64,000 nt of DNA, from positions 241,721-305,720 of the forward strand of contig BGZK01000718.1 of NCBI GenBank assembly GCA_005406025.1, in the 5' to 3' direction. This stretch comes from Eumeta japonica (Eukaryota > Arthropoda > Insecta > Lepidoptera > Psychidae). Positions 36,626 to 48,639 of the stretch are shown one piece after another. The position numbers and the translations under genes are program-made. The notes beneath the pieces are model-generated. The model did no database searches and was not told where the DNA came from. It was given only the letters and a program-made list of their open reading frames with translations. Positions within the stretch are counted from its first letter, which is position 1. Each line of letters opens with the position of its first letter.

Positions 36626-36870
36626 TGTACAAAGGGAACCGTCACCGATAGTGGTATCGAAAGCAAAAGCCAGTACCTCTCCAGGACCAGAATTGGGAAC
36701 GGAACCGGGGTCTCTAAATGTGGGACCGAAACTAATTCCGGTCCCGCTTTTGATTCTAAAGCCAAAAGCGCGACCGGAATGGAAATCGAGAAGAGTATTA
36801 AGACTAGAATAAAAGCGGGGCCGAGATCGGGATCGACAGCAAGTGTGAGAAGAAAATGTCAGCAATATAA
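36626..36870. repeat. Degenerate short-period GC-rich repeat
   Basis: Approximate units such as GGGAACGGAACCGGGGTC, GTGGGACCGAAACTAATTCC, GCGACCGGAATGGAAATCG and GGGGCCGAGATCGGGATCG recur with drift. Because the period has little stop content, four frames stay open here (65-101 codons on both strands). They are low-complexity (Gly/Thr/Ser/Lys or Pro/Arg) and not credible genes. It directly precedes a retroelement tail. Confidence 0.5.
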
Positions 36871-36879
36871 AAGATGAAG

Positions 36880-36930
36880 AAATACATTCTACATGCACGC
36901 GGGCAAAGCCATGGGCGGAAAGCTAATGTT
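36880..36930 (+). mobile_element. RTE-like 3' tail remnant
   Basis: CACGCGGGCAAAGCCATGGG followed by CGGAAAGCTAATG is a diverged copy of the 'CACGCGGGCGAAGCCGCGGGC.GAAAGCTAGT' end that I recall from RTE-type repeats of Lepidoptera. Only the last 40-50 bp are clear. Confidence 0.5.
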
Positions 36931-39900
36931 CTATGTAGAACAGAATAATAACTATATAATATAAGTGCCAAAGTCATTGTGGAACAGGTGAGCTGTTATT
37001 TTTTGTTATGCGACTGAGCCGAATAAAGAAGCGGAATGCGTTGAACTGCCACATGCATGCATGTGAGTGTGTGTTCTCTTATCAAATTTTGAAATCAAAA
37101 CACGTCTGAATCCGAAGATTCTCGCAGAATAAAACTGTATAATTAAAAATAAAATATGGAGTTTTATTAGTTATAGTACTAGCACAATCATAAAAAGAAA
37201 TTAAATGATACAAAATCCCGACTGTCAGAAAAGGATACTTTGAAATTAAAAATAACTTAGACTACGAAAATATCAGTTATTTAAACAAATTAAAAATTAT
37301 CACAACTGTTTTTATAGTATAGTACAGCTCGCTTAATGATTTTGAGTTTTCCTTCCTTCTAGGGTTTTTTAATTATCCAACACACGTCACGATTATCGTG
37401 TTATTGGCCCGAAGCTGCAAGCCCTTCACAATTAATAGTTACAGCGGGTGCCTTTGTAGGAGATTTACACTTCGACCCTTCGATCAGGGCACGTACAGCA
37501 CGTATATATTTGTAGATTAGCCGCTAACGAGATAACTTTCTTACGAGCTTCGGACATCTCCTGATCTCTCCCTATATCTGTACGCGCCGGCTTATATTAT
37601 TCTATGAAGCAAATGCTGCATTGTTTGTATACGGCATATTTCACTGAGAATTATTAATTGTTCTCCGTTTTGACGTTAGGTCTATTTGAACTTTTAGATT
37701 TATGTGATCTCTGCTTAAAATCATAATAAGCTTTAATGCCATTAATTATTATCTTATTATAGTGAGATCTTATTTGAAAATAATTATTAATTATAATATT
37801 TCACAGGAACATAAGATGTTTAGTTGCTTTAATATGTATAAAGTGAAAACAAATTACAAAAATGATAAGTAGTACTTTTAGTTTAAAACGTAATTCAATA
37901 CAGATAAGCGTTCGTTTGTACTTTATTCTAACATTTCTAATTTGCAAAAGACAAAAAAATGAATTTATGTTAATTATAAACGAACTACATTTCAAATGTT
38001 AACTCAGTCATTCATTTAATACTGAGTTAGTTATTTATTGAAGGTGGTAATTAAGATTAAATCTAGATTAGGAGGTGCTCTTGGCCTCGTAACTCCTGAA
38101 TTAACATACAAATTAATGGGTTTTCCGTTAATTACAACGTTAGCTTATTATGTTTTGTAATATATTTTGTTTGTTTACGTACCAAATGAACACGAAAGTG
38201 GGCGTAATAAAGCTCTTTGTTGTAATAACTTAACAACATGCTATAGTACAATCAAACGAAATAACAACTACATACCTATAATATACAGAATTAAATTTGT
38301 ATTTGTTTAAAACATAGAATTATTTATGGAAAATTGAAATAATATTATTCGCTTTAAAAATAATTTTGTTCATATTTACAGGTTAGTGCTACAGTGAAAA
38401 TTAATATCGAAAGTAACTATTTGTTAGAAGAAGATTGAGAAAGATTTTTGATTTTAGTTATACAAATAGAATAAAGTTATTGATTTACTTCTATGACAAC
38501 TATTTTTTTATTCAGATATCAAATAAAAAAACAACTGTATGTTGCACCAAATAATGACCAGGTATAAAAAATTTACATTATATAAACAGCGATAGAATGA
38601 TCTTTGTAATTCGTAACAATAAACTAAAATTTTTTAACTAACATTATATCAAAAATATTACATCTGTAAATTAGTTTTCGAACTTGTACCAATTATTTTA
38701 TATACCGTAGTATTTTGGATTTATAGTTTATTTATTTTATATGATGATTAATATTTAAGAGGTTATTTGTGCCGTGTGTTTCGCGTCCATGATAGTATTG
38801 CTTGTTTTTAGCATCGTTATTAGCAAACAGCAACGAATCGACTTAAAGTGATCTATCTTCAATGAATGCTGAGAACTTAGCAAAGTTCTAGACAAAGAAT
38901 TGATATTCATAAAACAAGAAAGGTCCAGAAAAACTTGTACCTATTAATTTTTTAATATGTGCATTAGATTTTACTCGAGAAGCAAAAATTGACGATATCA
39001 AAATACAACAATGAATTTGTTTTTGTTACCTATAGATACTTATTCCCACACTGTCAGTATCCTAAACATTGAGTATAGTTATGTTTAAAGAATGTTAAAG
39101 ATAACTAGCTTATTTTGTGTGATAAAGCTGATATAGAGGGCAAAATGAATCCAAAAATATTACAAATAATAATTGTGGAATTTGAATCATTTTTTAAAAT
39201 TAATATCTGCATTACACACGCTCTTGTTAAAAGAAAATATTTGGTCTTTCAATAATTTCATTTTAGCACAATAACAGTTTTCACGGCATATATAAGTTAT
39301 TTTCTCTAGTTTAATCGGTAGTTGTTATTTACTTAATCTCTTTTAATCTTTTAATCGATAACTGCTATGGGTTAATCAATTTGAATTTTTAATTCAAAAA
39401 TAATTTAAAGGCGACGAATGACATAAACTCTTGAACAAATTAGTAGCTAATCATGAATTTTTTTTTAACAAGGAAACGTATTGTGTCGGTGAAGGAATTG
39501 ACCTACATTGTCAAAATAAAACAAAAACTGTGTATAATAAACACAAATTTCTTATTACTCATCTCTTAAAATTTATAAAGTAATTAATAAGTAAGTATTA
39601 TTGTTGTTTAATATTAATGTCCATTTCACGGGAATGAATGGGATACGTTTATGATCCGTGTCATTTTGCCACGTAGGTAGTATTCATAAGAATTGCTCAT
39701 AATATTTTGTTTCCGAAACTTTCTCAGGAAGGCGAGAGTAAGCTACTGTTAAAGATTAGATTTTATAAAATTTCATTTTAGCAATTTTTGTTATTAGTGT
39801 AAAAGTAAATTACAACAAACCACACACTTAATTTTGGAACTATAGTCACGCATTATAGCGTACTACACCAATTTCATTCAAAATACGTCAAATATATCAG

Positions 39901-40375
39901 ACGGTTTGTCTTTGTACTCATAGATACTGATAAGCTTATTACATACAAAATACGTAATGGAAAACAAACTTCTGCAATCTTGTGTTATTTGTAGCTAGAC
40001 AATGTTTTTAGCCATTAATGTAAATCAATTTATATTTTTAGTTCAATTGAACTAAAAATGTAAATTATTCTGTATAATAACAAATGACACAAAAAAAAAT
40101 CGGTGAACAGATGGGTGAAAGAGCACTTCCGAATTTTCTCTTCGACTTGTCAAATCTTGATAATGCTTGTAATTGAGAAATATTTTTTGCAATGAATATA
40201 TATATGTGTATATATAATCAATTTTTCGTGCATTTTTCTTAGAATCTGTTTCTTTTTCGCTATATTTTGATAAGATATGTAAAAACCAACCCAAAAAATT
40301 AAACGGCTTCTTTCAACCGCGCAAAAAAACGCTTTGATTGTATATTATTGATCTTAAAGTACCGTTGCATAGAGT
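36931..40375. other. AT-rich non-coding DNA
   Basis: No gene recognised in about 3.4 kb. 37,395-37,620 is slightly GC-richer (TTGGCCCGAAGCTGCAAGCC, GTACGCGCCGGC) without a frame. Homopolymer and TA-rich tracts occur throughout. Confidence 0.6.
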
Positions 40376-40575
40376 ATAGAGTAATAGACTCGACGCGACC
40401 AAATGCCGCATCCATCGGTCTCCGCACGCACATCGCGCCTCCCGTCCGTCGTGTGCCGAGACGCCGGTCAGCAGATGTTGCGTTAAACTTCTTTCGCACA
40501 AGTTTGATAACTCGCGCGAGTTTGGACAAATTTCGTTCATCGATTGCTTGCGTTTACGAAACAAGCTAATTAGAG
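40376..40575. promoter_or_regulatory. CpG-rich patch with overlapping frames
   Basis: The patch holds ACTCGACGCGACCAAATGCC, CATCGCGCCTCCCGTCCGTC, GTGCCGAGACGCCGGTCAGC and AACTCGCGCGAG (a near-palindrome). Three frames of 73-83 codons overlap on both strands with no known domain. A promoter or other regulatory element is more likely than three genes. The sequence alone cannot decide. Confidence 0.3.
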
Positions 40576-41520
40576 ATATAACGCGATACGTGCCCGTCAG
40601 TGCATACTCATGTATTTAAATATACCGATTTTTATCGCCGCTATTCAATAAATACAGAAACGGAAATCTCATGATGCTCTCGATGACAATATGCCCTCAT
40701 CTTATTTGACATACATTGCAACTGCTTTTTTAAAATGCTTCTAGATGGTTCAACTAACTAGGTGATTGAGACATCCACTCCTTGTGTGGAACGGGCAAAG
40801 GCTGTACGAAGTTTCACAGATTTTAGGCGAGTTATCCGTCGTCGCGACTAAAAAATCATGTTCAATAAAAATTTAGCGAAGGCGATGTGATTAGATAAGC
40901 CAACATAAGTAAACATTTTGAAATACTATGACCCATTCGAACTGAAAGTTATATTTTAAATTAAAGCTTTTAGTACATTTTTTTTAAATTTTGCCACATT
41001 CATTTACTGCGAAATAGTAACTGGTAAAATTATACTATAATTACTACATAATCCATAATACAGTACCTAGGATATTCAAAAGTTTGAAAAGAGTCCAATT
41101 CAGATTTGGGCACAGTCTCCTAAATCTTCATTGTGCCCATTTAGAAAATCTTTAATATTATGGAATATCATTAAAAAACTTAGCTGAAGGCATCTTTAAA
41201 TTGTCCATTAGTTAATATTATTTTTGTATTAGGTTTATTTTACTCTTCAAAAGTTCGATTTATTATATTTTCAGCAAGTAATAACATATTATAGATGTAT
41301 TAAATTCTAACTTAGTTTAACATAAAGTTTTAAGTCAGCAGACCTCAAAATAAAGAAAATTTGTTAAAATAATTACGACTGACCATTGTTATGAACTGAC
41401 TTTCAATCTAGTTTGTTATCAACGTTTGAATATTGTTAAATTTTATTTCCGAGCATTTAATGTAATTTAGTAAGTGTAAAAATTATTTTTATTTTCTTTA
41501 AATAAAAATTTGCTCAAACA
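40576..41520. other. AT-rich non-coding DNA
   Basis: Nothing recognised. Confidence 0.6.
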
Positions 41521-41690
41521 CCCTCTATCTTCTTTCTATCAACGGGATCTCCTTCCACTAGATATTCTATTCCTTCCCAAGAGATTGGCAAAACACTGGC
41601 AACTGCTTTAGAGTTGCGAGTGTCCATGGGCGCCGGTGACGATCTCTAATGGCTCGTCGGCTCGTTTGCCTTTCAAATATGCTTTAAAAA
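41521..41690 (+). mobile_element. LINE 3' tail (Jockey/CR1-group, lepidopteran type)
   Basis: The order is CTATCAACGGGATCTCCTTC, GGCAAAACACTGGCAACTGC, TAGAGTTGCGAGTGTCCATG, GGCGCCGGTGACGATC, TCGTCGGCTCGTTTGCC and then A/T-rich sequence. The GTGTCCATGGGCG.CGGTGA core and TGCTCGTTTGCC-like end are shared with the element at 23.9 kb. Only the 3' untranslated end is present; no reverse transcriptase is visible upstream. Confidence 0.65.
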
Positions 41691-42440
41691 TGTGGTTCAC
41701 AGACACTTGAAATTGCAATACACTTTGAAGCTTTATTACCTTAATAAATATGATTTTAAAGTATTATTTTGAACATAATTTTTAAATTTAACTATAAGTC
41801 ATATGATATATTTAAATTGACATTTAAGATACGTTTTAATGTTATTTGGCACCTATCGTTCGCCATTTCGAATTTAGGTTAGCGTCATATGTTTAACAAC
41901 ACTCATCACATCATTGCAAACTTATTGATGCCGGAATTAATTAAATAAGTCCTTTTAGCTCCGGAGGGTCGTTAAGAAAAAAACCCGCGCAATACAGTCA
42001 TATAAAACGAGACCAAACATCACGGTCACATTTGGCACTGCCTGAAAAAATTATAAAGCTGCACGTTGTTTCCTTATATTTTACCGGCGATAGATTGACA
42101 TTCAAAATATTGAATATAAAAACAAACCCTTATTTCAGCAGCTGTTTTTTCATTTTTTTTACGAATTAGTGTAATTGTAAGCTTAAGCACAGACAATAAA
42201 TATGAGCAGCGTGACGGCTGAATGCAGCCTTAAGCTTTAAGAAGGTTTAATATATTTTTGTTAAAGATTTAGAATGAAACTTTATTTTTTGTACTAGTTT
42301 AAAATTTCAGCTTTCTATTTATTTCATTAAATAAGATGCCAGCTTTAAAAGGACTACTGGGCAACGGTACAACCAATTTTTAAATATTTATAAACCAAAT
42401 AAAACTATTTTGTGACTTCGAGAGCATATTAAAATCGCTT
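41691..42440. other. AT-rich non-coding DNA
   Basis: Nothing recognised. Confidence 0.6.
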
Positions 42441-42700
42441 TCAGACGCTACTGCTGATGACGTCGGTTAGCAATCCGCGAGGCACAGAAGGACTCAAAAA
42501 ACAAACTTCTCCACCTGAAATAAAAGGATTGTGGGAAGGTGTGTGCTTTCATTCAAGCAAATTCAATGGACAAGCAAACTACTATCAGAATGAGTTGAGC
42601 CCTAACGTCTTTTATATTATTTTTATAATATTTCGTTATAAAAATCATATTATAATATCTCATAATTATACTATTCTTTCATTATTGTCATAAAATTTTG
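42441..42700 (+). other. Short frame behind an acceptor-like site, doubtful exon
   Basis: CGCTTTCAG ends at 42,446 and is followed by an open frame that includes MTSVSNPRGTEGLKKQTSPP (ATG at 42,457). A weak GTGTGC donor-like site lies at about 42,540. The frame then runs into AT-rich sequence that encodes a hydrophobic stretch and stops at 42,693. No domain is known to me. It could be a chance frame. Confidence 0.15.
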
Positions 42701-42880
42701 AACTTATCAAAAAAATCTTTCAATTATAGCGTGATATGTTGCACACAAAACTGCAAGACTGTTTTAGATGTTCATATCCAGTTAGGACGTAAAAGGCATA
42801 AACCTAAATCTAGAAGTGGGATCGTTGATATTATAAGTATTTTATTTTCATTGACTAAGTAACGAACAAAGAATAACCAC
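42701..42880. other. AT-rich non-coding DNA
   Basis: Nothing recognised. Confidence 0.6.
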
Positions 42881-43440
42881 AGGGGCCCGAACCTCGGAAA
42901 CGCGACTTAACGAAATTATGTTTCACCTTATAACGGTCTCGTATTTCACGTACGTATACACGAATTCGGTCCTACCGTCGAAGCACATTAGTACAAAGTT
43001 CGGCCGCGAGAAGGATACCTACGCCCCCGGCGGCCGCGTCGAAGGAAAAATGTGAAAACTTACCGGCGGAAAGTCTTACGCGCGGACGATGTGTGAGCGC
43101 GTAAAACTTCTAACAATTCTAGAAAGTGACGCGTCATAGCGACGACGACGGCGAATTTTATTTAAATTTCACCCCCGTCGACTTGCCTTTTAGCGGGTAA
43201 AATGTCAAGTTTATTTTCTCGGGCGGCTTCGGTATTTCCAGGTATACGCTGGAGTTACCTGACGACACACACTCGCAACTAAGTATTCCGAGTTGGCGTA
43301 CAACGAATTTATTGTCGACATCTCTGTTCTCGTCTGTAATAAGCCTCCGAAGCTTATAGTTAAGTGAGTGTTTAAATGCTGCTTTCGGCACTTGTTCAGC
43401 GTTGCCAAGTCTACAATGAGAGTTCAGTCTTCACTTAAGG
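42881..43440. promoter_or_regulatory. CpG-rich patch with minus-strand donor-like site
   Basis: GC-rich DNA includes CGCCCCCGGCGGCCGCGTCG, CTTACGCGCGGACGATGTGT and GACGACGACGGCGAATT. On the minus strand, TTTCCGCCGGTAAGTTTTCA around 43,062 is a near-consensus splice donor. A 77-codon minus frame (43,391-43,158) lies upstream of it in that direction but stops before reaching the donor. This fits an untranslated first exon or promoter on the minus strand better than a coding exon. The call is inference. Confidence 0.3.
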
Positions 43441-44105
43441 CTCCTACATTATTTCCACATTAACAATAAATTAACATGAGGTCGATTGACGAATGAGCTT
43501 TTTAACTTAAGCCAACTTAAATCACTCGCTTCGTGCCTTATAAAATACATTAAGCTATCGTTCTATAGGTTAAAACGCCAAACCTTTATAATTGAAATAA
43601 TGATATCGTGATAAAGTATGCTTGGAAGTGACAGTGAAGAAAATAAAACAATAGCACTTAAATAAAATTTGTTACATACTGTACCTGTCATTCTCAAAGT
43701 CTCATATATATGAGCAATGATCGTTACTTTTACTTGTTAGTTATTTGTAAAAATACATTTTATCGTCGTAATTCATTTTGAATATAAGAATATGGAAAAG
43801 GGTTGTCTTAGTTAATCTCGTAAAAATCCCTCGACAATCCAGTTAAAAATACTTTCAAACTATGCACACGTACATATAAACATTTTCGAGTTTTAATAAA
43901 AGGAATATAAAAAATAAGAGGGTATAAATAAGTAAAACTCTTTTCAAACGTGACACATTAACCAATAGAATTGTCCAGAACTAATTAAACAAACACCTAT
44001 TTTTAAAATTTACTGCAACGATAACTGTTAGAATATGTAGTAATTTTAATAGACTATATGGTGTTGTAGAGTTTTCGGTACGTCCAAACAGCTTTTTCGA
44101 ACATC
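43441..44105. other. AT-rich non-coding DNA
   Basis: Nothing recognised. Confidence 0.6.
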
Positions 44106-44250
44106 TGGAGATTCCGTACGTCTGAATAAAAAAAACGAAACTTTTATAGGATCACTCATCTGTTTGTCTATCCGTCACACTTAATTTTTTTCGAATGTAC
44201 TAAACGAAAAGTCTTGTTGTAGGGGTCAAATGTATAATGGTGGTAAATGT
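44106..44250 (+). repeat. Dispersed repeat, 'GGGTTCCGTA' family, copy C
   Basis: GATTCCGTACGTCTGAATAA is followed by an A-run, CTTTTATAGGATCACTCATC, TGTTTGTCTATCCGTCACAC and TTTTTTTCGAATGTACTAAA. The same succession occurs at 6,083 and 14,991. Confidence 0.65.
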
Positions 44251-45189
44251 AAATATATAAAAGGGGTGAAAAATATATTTTTTTAATTTATAATTTTAGA
44301 TACAAATTAGCCATTCCATTTCATAGTTGTTTAGTTATATATTACAGGAAACTCAAGAAAGGAAGATTAAATTAAATCTATGGTCTTATAATAACAGAGT
44401 AAGTCTGTCAATGATCTGATCTGTTTAAAAGCTATTTAAGAATTTTTTTTTAAATTCATCTCAAATGATATCTTTTTATAAAAATGACCAATTTCTAAGG
44501 TTCTCGCGGCTTTTGTTGAAATTTATATAGAAAAGAAGAAGAATAAATAATTCTCATACGGTTATGACTGATCTAAAAACACAAAAAAAAAAGAATTGGA
44601 CTCAAAATTTAGTCAAACAGTCGAGTTACTAATATCAAAAAGTCTAAAAGGAATGATTTTCTTGATGCCGTAAATCTTTTTTATTCAGTTTATTTATATA
44701 AATAGTTTTTTAATTTTTTTTTTCCAATCGCGTCTTTCCACGAAATTAATCGAATTTGATAGGGCTCACGCCACATCACGTATTTTTTTCAGAAAAACAC
44801 TGCAATAGTTCATGGAATTGCACGGTGGACTAATTTAAAAATGTGAAAAAACATTCTCAAGAGAAAATATTTTAGAATATAATTCAAGTATACTTGACAA
44901 AAAGAAGAGAGATATACATACATTCTTGAAAATTATCGTGAAATATGTCATAACAATTCAAATAGTTTCTTAAAACTGAAAACGTAGACATCCGACAAAC
45001 AATCGATTTTCGAAATTTCCCATAAATATATCTTCCTGTATACTCTGAAAATATTCCTTTCATAACTGCTTAAAATTAAATAAATTCTTCCACAAATAAA
45101 CTTTATATTCTAAAACACTCGACGTCGATGTTATCCGGTTAAAAGTCAAAAAACCCTGCCACTATAAGCTTAACTTAATACATCGCCAC
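44251..45189. other. AT-rich non-coding DNA
   Basis: Nothing recognised; mainly A/T homopolymer-rich sequence. Confidence 0.6.
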
Positions 45190-45400
45190 TAAAACCATCT
45201 TCTCTAATCGTTTCTGGCCAAGCGCGCGAGTTTCCAACATGTAGCACAGAATAACCCCAGTTAATATGAGCCTGCCGCTCCAGGCGATAACTATTATGGA
45301 TTAACTAAAACAAATCGGCTATACGGCCTTACAGCGAGTTAACGCAGATTCGCGCGCTGCGCTCTTAAATACGAGTTATGGACTCATATGGACTTTAAGA
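45190..45400. other. GC-richer patch, unassigned
   Basis: The patch includes GGCCAAGCGCGCGAGTTTCC, GAGCCTGCCGCTCCAGGCGA and GATTCGCGCGCTGCGCTC. It has no frame. Possibly a conserved non-coding element; not demonstrable here. Confidence 0.25.
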
Positions 45401-45452
45401 GATCGGTTGGAACCGCTTGGTATACCTAATAGTTTATATTATAATAGTTTTA

Positions 45453-46140
45453 ACCGTTTTATAATGATTTATATATATCATTATAAAACGGTAAAAGTTT
45501 TTCTGTGCATTCCTTTTTTTGAGTTTCGAGCCAAAATCGAAAATCGGAACCCTTATAGTTTCATCATGTCCGTCCTTTGGCCTTTTCGTATATCACAGGC
45601 ATTTTATTCAAAAAATATAAGAGGTATATCGATGAAATTTATAATGTAGCTTTTTTGTATAAGCGGTTACTTAGTTTGGTAGTTAAATAACAAATAAATA
45701 TTTGTAAATGGAGCATTCCATACATGTAACAGAAGCTGAAATATTTTTTTTAGTAAACATTAACGTGTACCACATATTTCTGCAGTTCTTTTAAAAAACA
45801 TTTTAAGTTTTTTTAGAAATTTTTCTGATTACGTAAATAGTTTCGGAAATAACCGCTCCGAAATTAGCAGAAATTGAACACCCACCCCCCTTTACTTTTT
45901 AGACCTTATGTTCAAAAAATACGAAAAAAATAACAAGGTAATGCTTAATAAATACTTTCAACGAAAATTATTTTAAACATGGTCAGATATACTGTTTTTG
46001 CTTTATTACTGAAAAACTGCGATTTTTAACAAATGACATAAATGCCATGAATATACGCTTTTTGTAATAATGGCTTTGGAACTCTATAATGAGCATGGTC
46101 TTACATGCTCTTGGCCAGTTTTTTTCTTTCTACGTTACCA
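45453..46140 (+). repeat. Long non-coding dispersed repeat starting with a perfect hairpin
   Basis: It begins with an exact 16-bp inverted repeat (45,453-45,468 and 45,477-45,492, arm ACCGTTTTATAATGAT). It continues through GAGTTTCGAGCCAAAATCGA, AAATCGGAACCCTTATAGTT, TGTCCGTCC, CCATACATGTAACAGAAGCT, ACCGCTCCGAAATTAGCAGA and TACGCTTTTTGTAATAATGG. It ends near a hairpin-like GAGCATG...CATGCTC (46,089-46,108). I recall this series as a frequent non-coding repeat of moth genomes. An 80-codon frame at 45,407-45,649 crosses the hairpin and is not a gene. The right border is approximate. Confidence 0.55.
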
Positions 46141-46900
46141 ACTCATGAGTTACGTTAATGAATATGATAATACTACTGATAATAATATTCCTCGCGATGT
46201 TTCGGACTGTAACGTCGAGGGCTAAAGTGGAAATATTTATTTTGAAATGATTTTTTTTTATGATGTACCTGTTCATTTTCAATATATTTTATATTACTGT
46301 AGGTACATACTTTCATGTGTCATGTTAGTTTTGGAAAAAAATTAGAAATTAATAATTCTTCTGAAAACGTGCCATCTGTTCTTTTTTCGACAGCTATAGT
46401 TCGATTGCTGTGAACTTCAAGCCATTTATTTTGGTATGAACACTTCTGAAATAAGATTGTATTCACTAATAGAATGTCTGAATTAGTCCTTTTTTAGTTG
46501 TTTTTGTTACAAGCAAGTTTGCTAAGCGATGGAAATGTAATTAGTATTAAAGTAGCGACCAAAAGTTGCAAACTCCCGAAGACGCGTCTACACAATGTCT
46601 ACAATATTGAAAATGAATATGAATCTCTTCTTTAATCTGAAAATTGCCCTCTGATGAGTTAATGACTTATGATATGCCTATCGAACAGGAATGAAGATAA
46701 GGTGCTGGCAACTAAATTTTTTTCTAATGCCTGCCTATTTGATAATTTCGCTTTGCGGGAATATAAAGTATATTTCAATAAATAGCAAATTTGTTTCGCA
46801 CTGAAGATTTTTAAACTCCTAACTGCATTTAAATTGCGGTAATTTGTAATGAGATATAATAAAAGGTATCTCATATGTTACCAAATAGCATCTTATAAGT
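46141..46900. other. AT-rich non-coding DNA
   Basis: No gene recognised. The minus-strand frame near 46,659-46,874 is Leu/Tyr-rich and without a domain. Confidence 0.55.
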
Positions 46901-46997
46901 CGTATTAACAGTTAACGACAAAAGTATGAAAATTTCTAATATAAAAATCTATGTTTATACTTACATTGTGTTTTACTCCAAACAAACCGTTCGTCAG

Positions 46998-47180
46998 ATG
47001 TGCACCGTTGGCAGTTACCTTCATTTCGCAATGTCCGCGGTCAAGTTTCGGGGAAAAATGTCTCACAACATTATGGAAATAGAATCCACAACGACCTCTT
47101 TGTGCCCACGTAATCCCGTGAAACGAAGTTACACATTGCATCATTTAGCTGAGTCCATTTATGCTGACCCCACGCGATTT
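46998..47180 (+). CDS. Candidate internal exon, 61 codons, unknown product
   Basis: The interval is bounded by acceptor-like CCGTTCGTCAG (ending 46,997) and a strong donor-like TTTGTAAGTT (GT at 47,181). It is exactly 183 bases long and open in frame, starting MCTVGSYLHFAMSAVKFRG and ending YADPTRF. It is GC-richer than its flanks. No domain is recognised. On the minus strand a consensus donor (GTAAGT, reverse of 46,959-46,964) borders the same patch, so an antisense exon is also possible; the minus frame is closed immediately upstream by TAA. A chance coincidence of sites is quite possible. Confidence 0.2.
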
Positions 47181-47394
47181 GTAAGTTCCCCCCCGTTCTT
47201 TCTTGGCTTAGAGTATGGAATTGCTCTGCCACAATTTTTTTTTAATTCCATTCATGGCATTAATATTTTGGTGGCTTAAATAAATAAAAGCACAACTAAA
47301 TGCTATATAGAGGTTCCGAAACAGTTGATTTGTTTTTTCCGACTTGTTTACAATTGACAGCAAGCACAATAGCGATATATAAAATGAAGTAATT

Positions 47395-47480
47395 TAATGC
47401 ACAAAGTGGTTGGAGCTTGCTTGCTGTTATGAACAGTAAAAGTGCCCCGCGATAAGCGTGCTCAACTATGCAGGAATTTT
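47395..47480 (+). mobile_element. Small RTE-type LINE fragment
   Basis: GGAGCTTGCTTGCTGTTATG then AACAGTAAAAGTGCCCCGCG and GCGTGCTCAACTATGCAGGA correspond to the LLAVMNSKS.SRKA.LA.HNG block of the RTE copies at 51.3 and 58.57 kb. Nothing further of the element is clear on either side. Confidence 0.55.
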
Positions 47481-48225
47481 ACTGCTTTGTTCTAAGTTCT
47501 AAGTGCTCACTCTGTCTGTTTTTAGATCTATACAATTTAGAACAATGTAAAGACTATATCTATGATAAACGATCACACGCATTGTCTAAAAGTATAAAGG
47601 CGTAGAATGCAAACTTCTATGCCCAGTTATTTGCGTTCTATACTGTGCTTGAGGATCCGACAGTCGTTGTCCTGCCAGGATGTTTGTTTGCCTAGTATTA
47701 GCGGGTTCAGAAAGCGTTTGTTGGATGAACTATATACCAAATGACGTTTGACATTGACATTTCAATCTTTTCGTTTTCTCGTTGTGTGATGATGTTGCTT
47801 AAAGCAAAATTGAAAAAAATTAGGGAAATTTCTTAACGGTCGTTGAGAAAGATTATATATGTATCAAGACTCAGCTAACAGAAATCGAAATATTAAAACA
47901 TCGCCAAGCTATGACGTAAGTGACTTGCGCATATTGATACGTACCTTTAATTAATGTCACAGAATTTGACATCAACATCACATATGGTGTACAAGTATAG
48001 GTATATACTATTTTCAGAAAATCAATAATCAATTAACATCTTAGAACATTTTGGCGGGTATTTATTTGCCTTAAAAATATTTGTAAAGGAAGAGGTAATA
48101 TTTATAGGGTACATAAAGAAAAAAATATCTTAGAACCCAATCGTTACCCCACCTTCCGGATGCCATTGTAGATCTAAATATTCCAAGGACCTACCCACTC
48201 ATACTAAAGAATTTTATTATGGCTG
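47481..48225. other. Non-coding DNA
   Basis: Nothing recognised. Confidence 0.55.
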
Positions 48226-48227
48226 TA

Positions 48228-48325
48228 GATATATATGTGTGTGAGTGCGTGTGTGTGTGTGCGTGCGTACGTGCACATATGCGCGTCCATATTTGCGTGT
48301 GAGTAGGAGTGTGTATGTGTATAAA
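48228..48325. repeat. (GT)n-type microsatellite
   Basis: TATATATGTGTGTGAGTGCG is followed by TGTGTGTGTGTGCGTGCG, ACGTGCACATATGCGCG and GTGTGAGTAGGAGTGTGTAT. It is an imperfect alternating purine-pyrimidine tract. Confidence 0.85.
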
Positions 48326-48639
48326 GATAAGTAGAATCTGATATATAACAGTGTATATGGTAGTCGTGGACTTATCGTGTTGGAGAGTGGGCGCATATGA
48401 AATTATATTATAAATTACGATGCGTCACCGACAAAGACGTAAGAGGACAAAAATTGCTATCACCACGGAATATAATCACGGAAGTTACGATCAAAAATAT
48501 ATTTTTTTTATATTAATATATGAACATATATGAATATGGAGATTATTTGTACCCTTGATTGAGTTACTAGATCGTCACTTCTACTTGAAATGTGTAAATC
48601 TTAATTACCTTCTACAACTTTTCACAAGCGCACCTTTTC

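Noticed and set aside
36562..36898. Four overlapping frames of 65-101 codons on both strands
   Set aside because: They come from a degenerate short-period repeat with few stops; the translations are repetitive and mutually exclusive.
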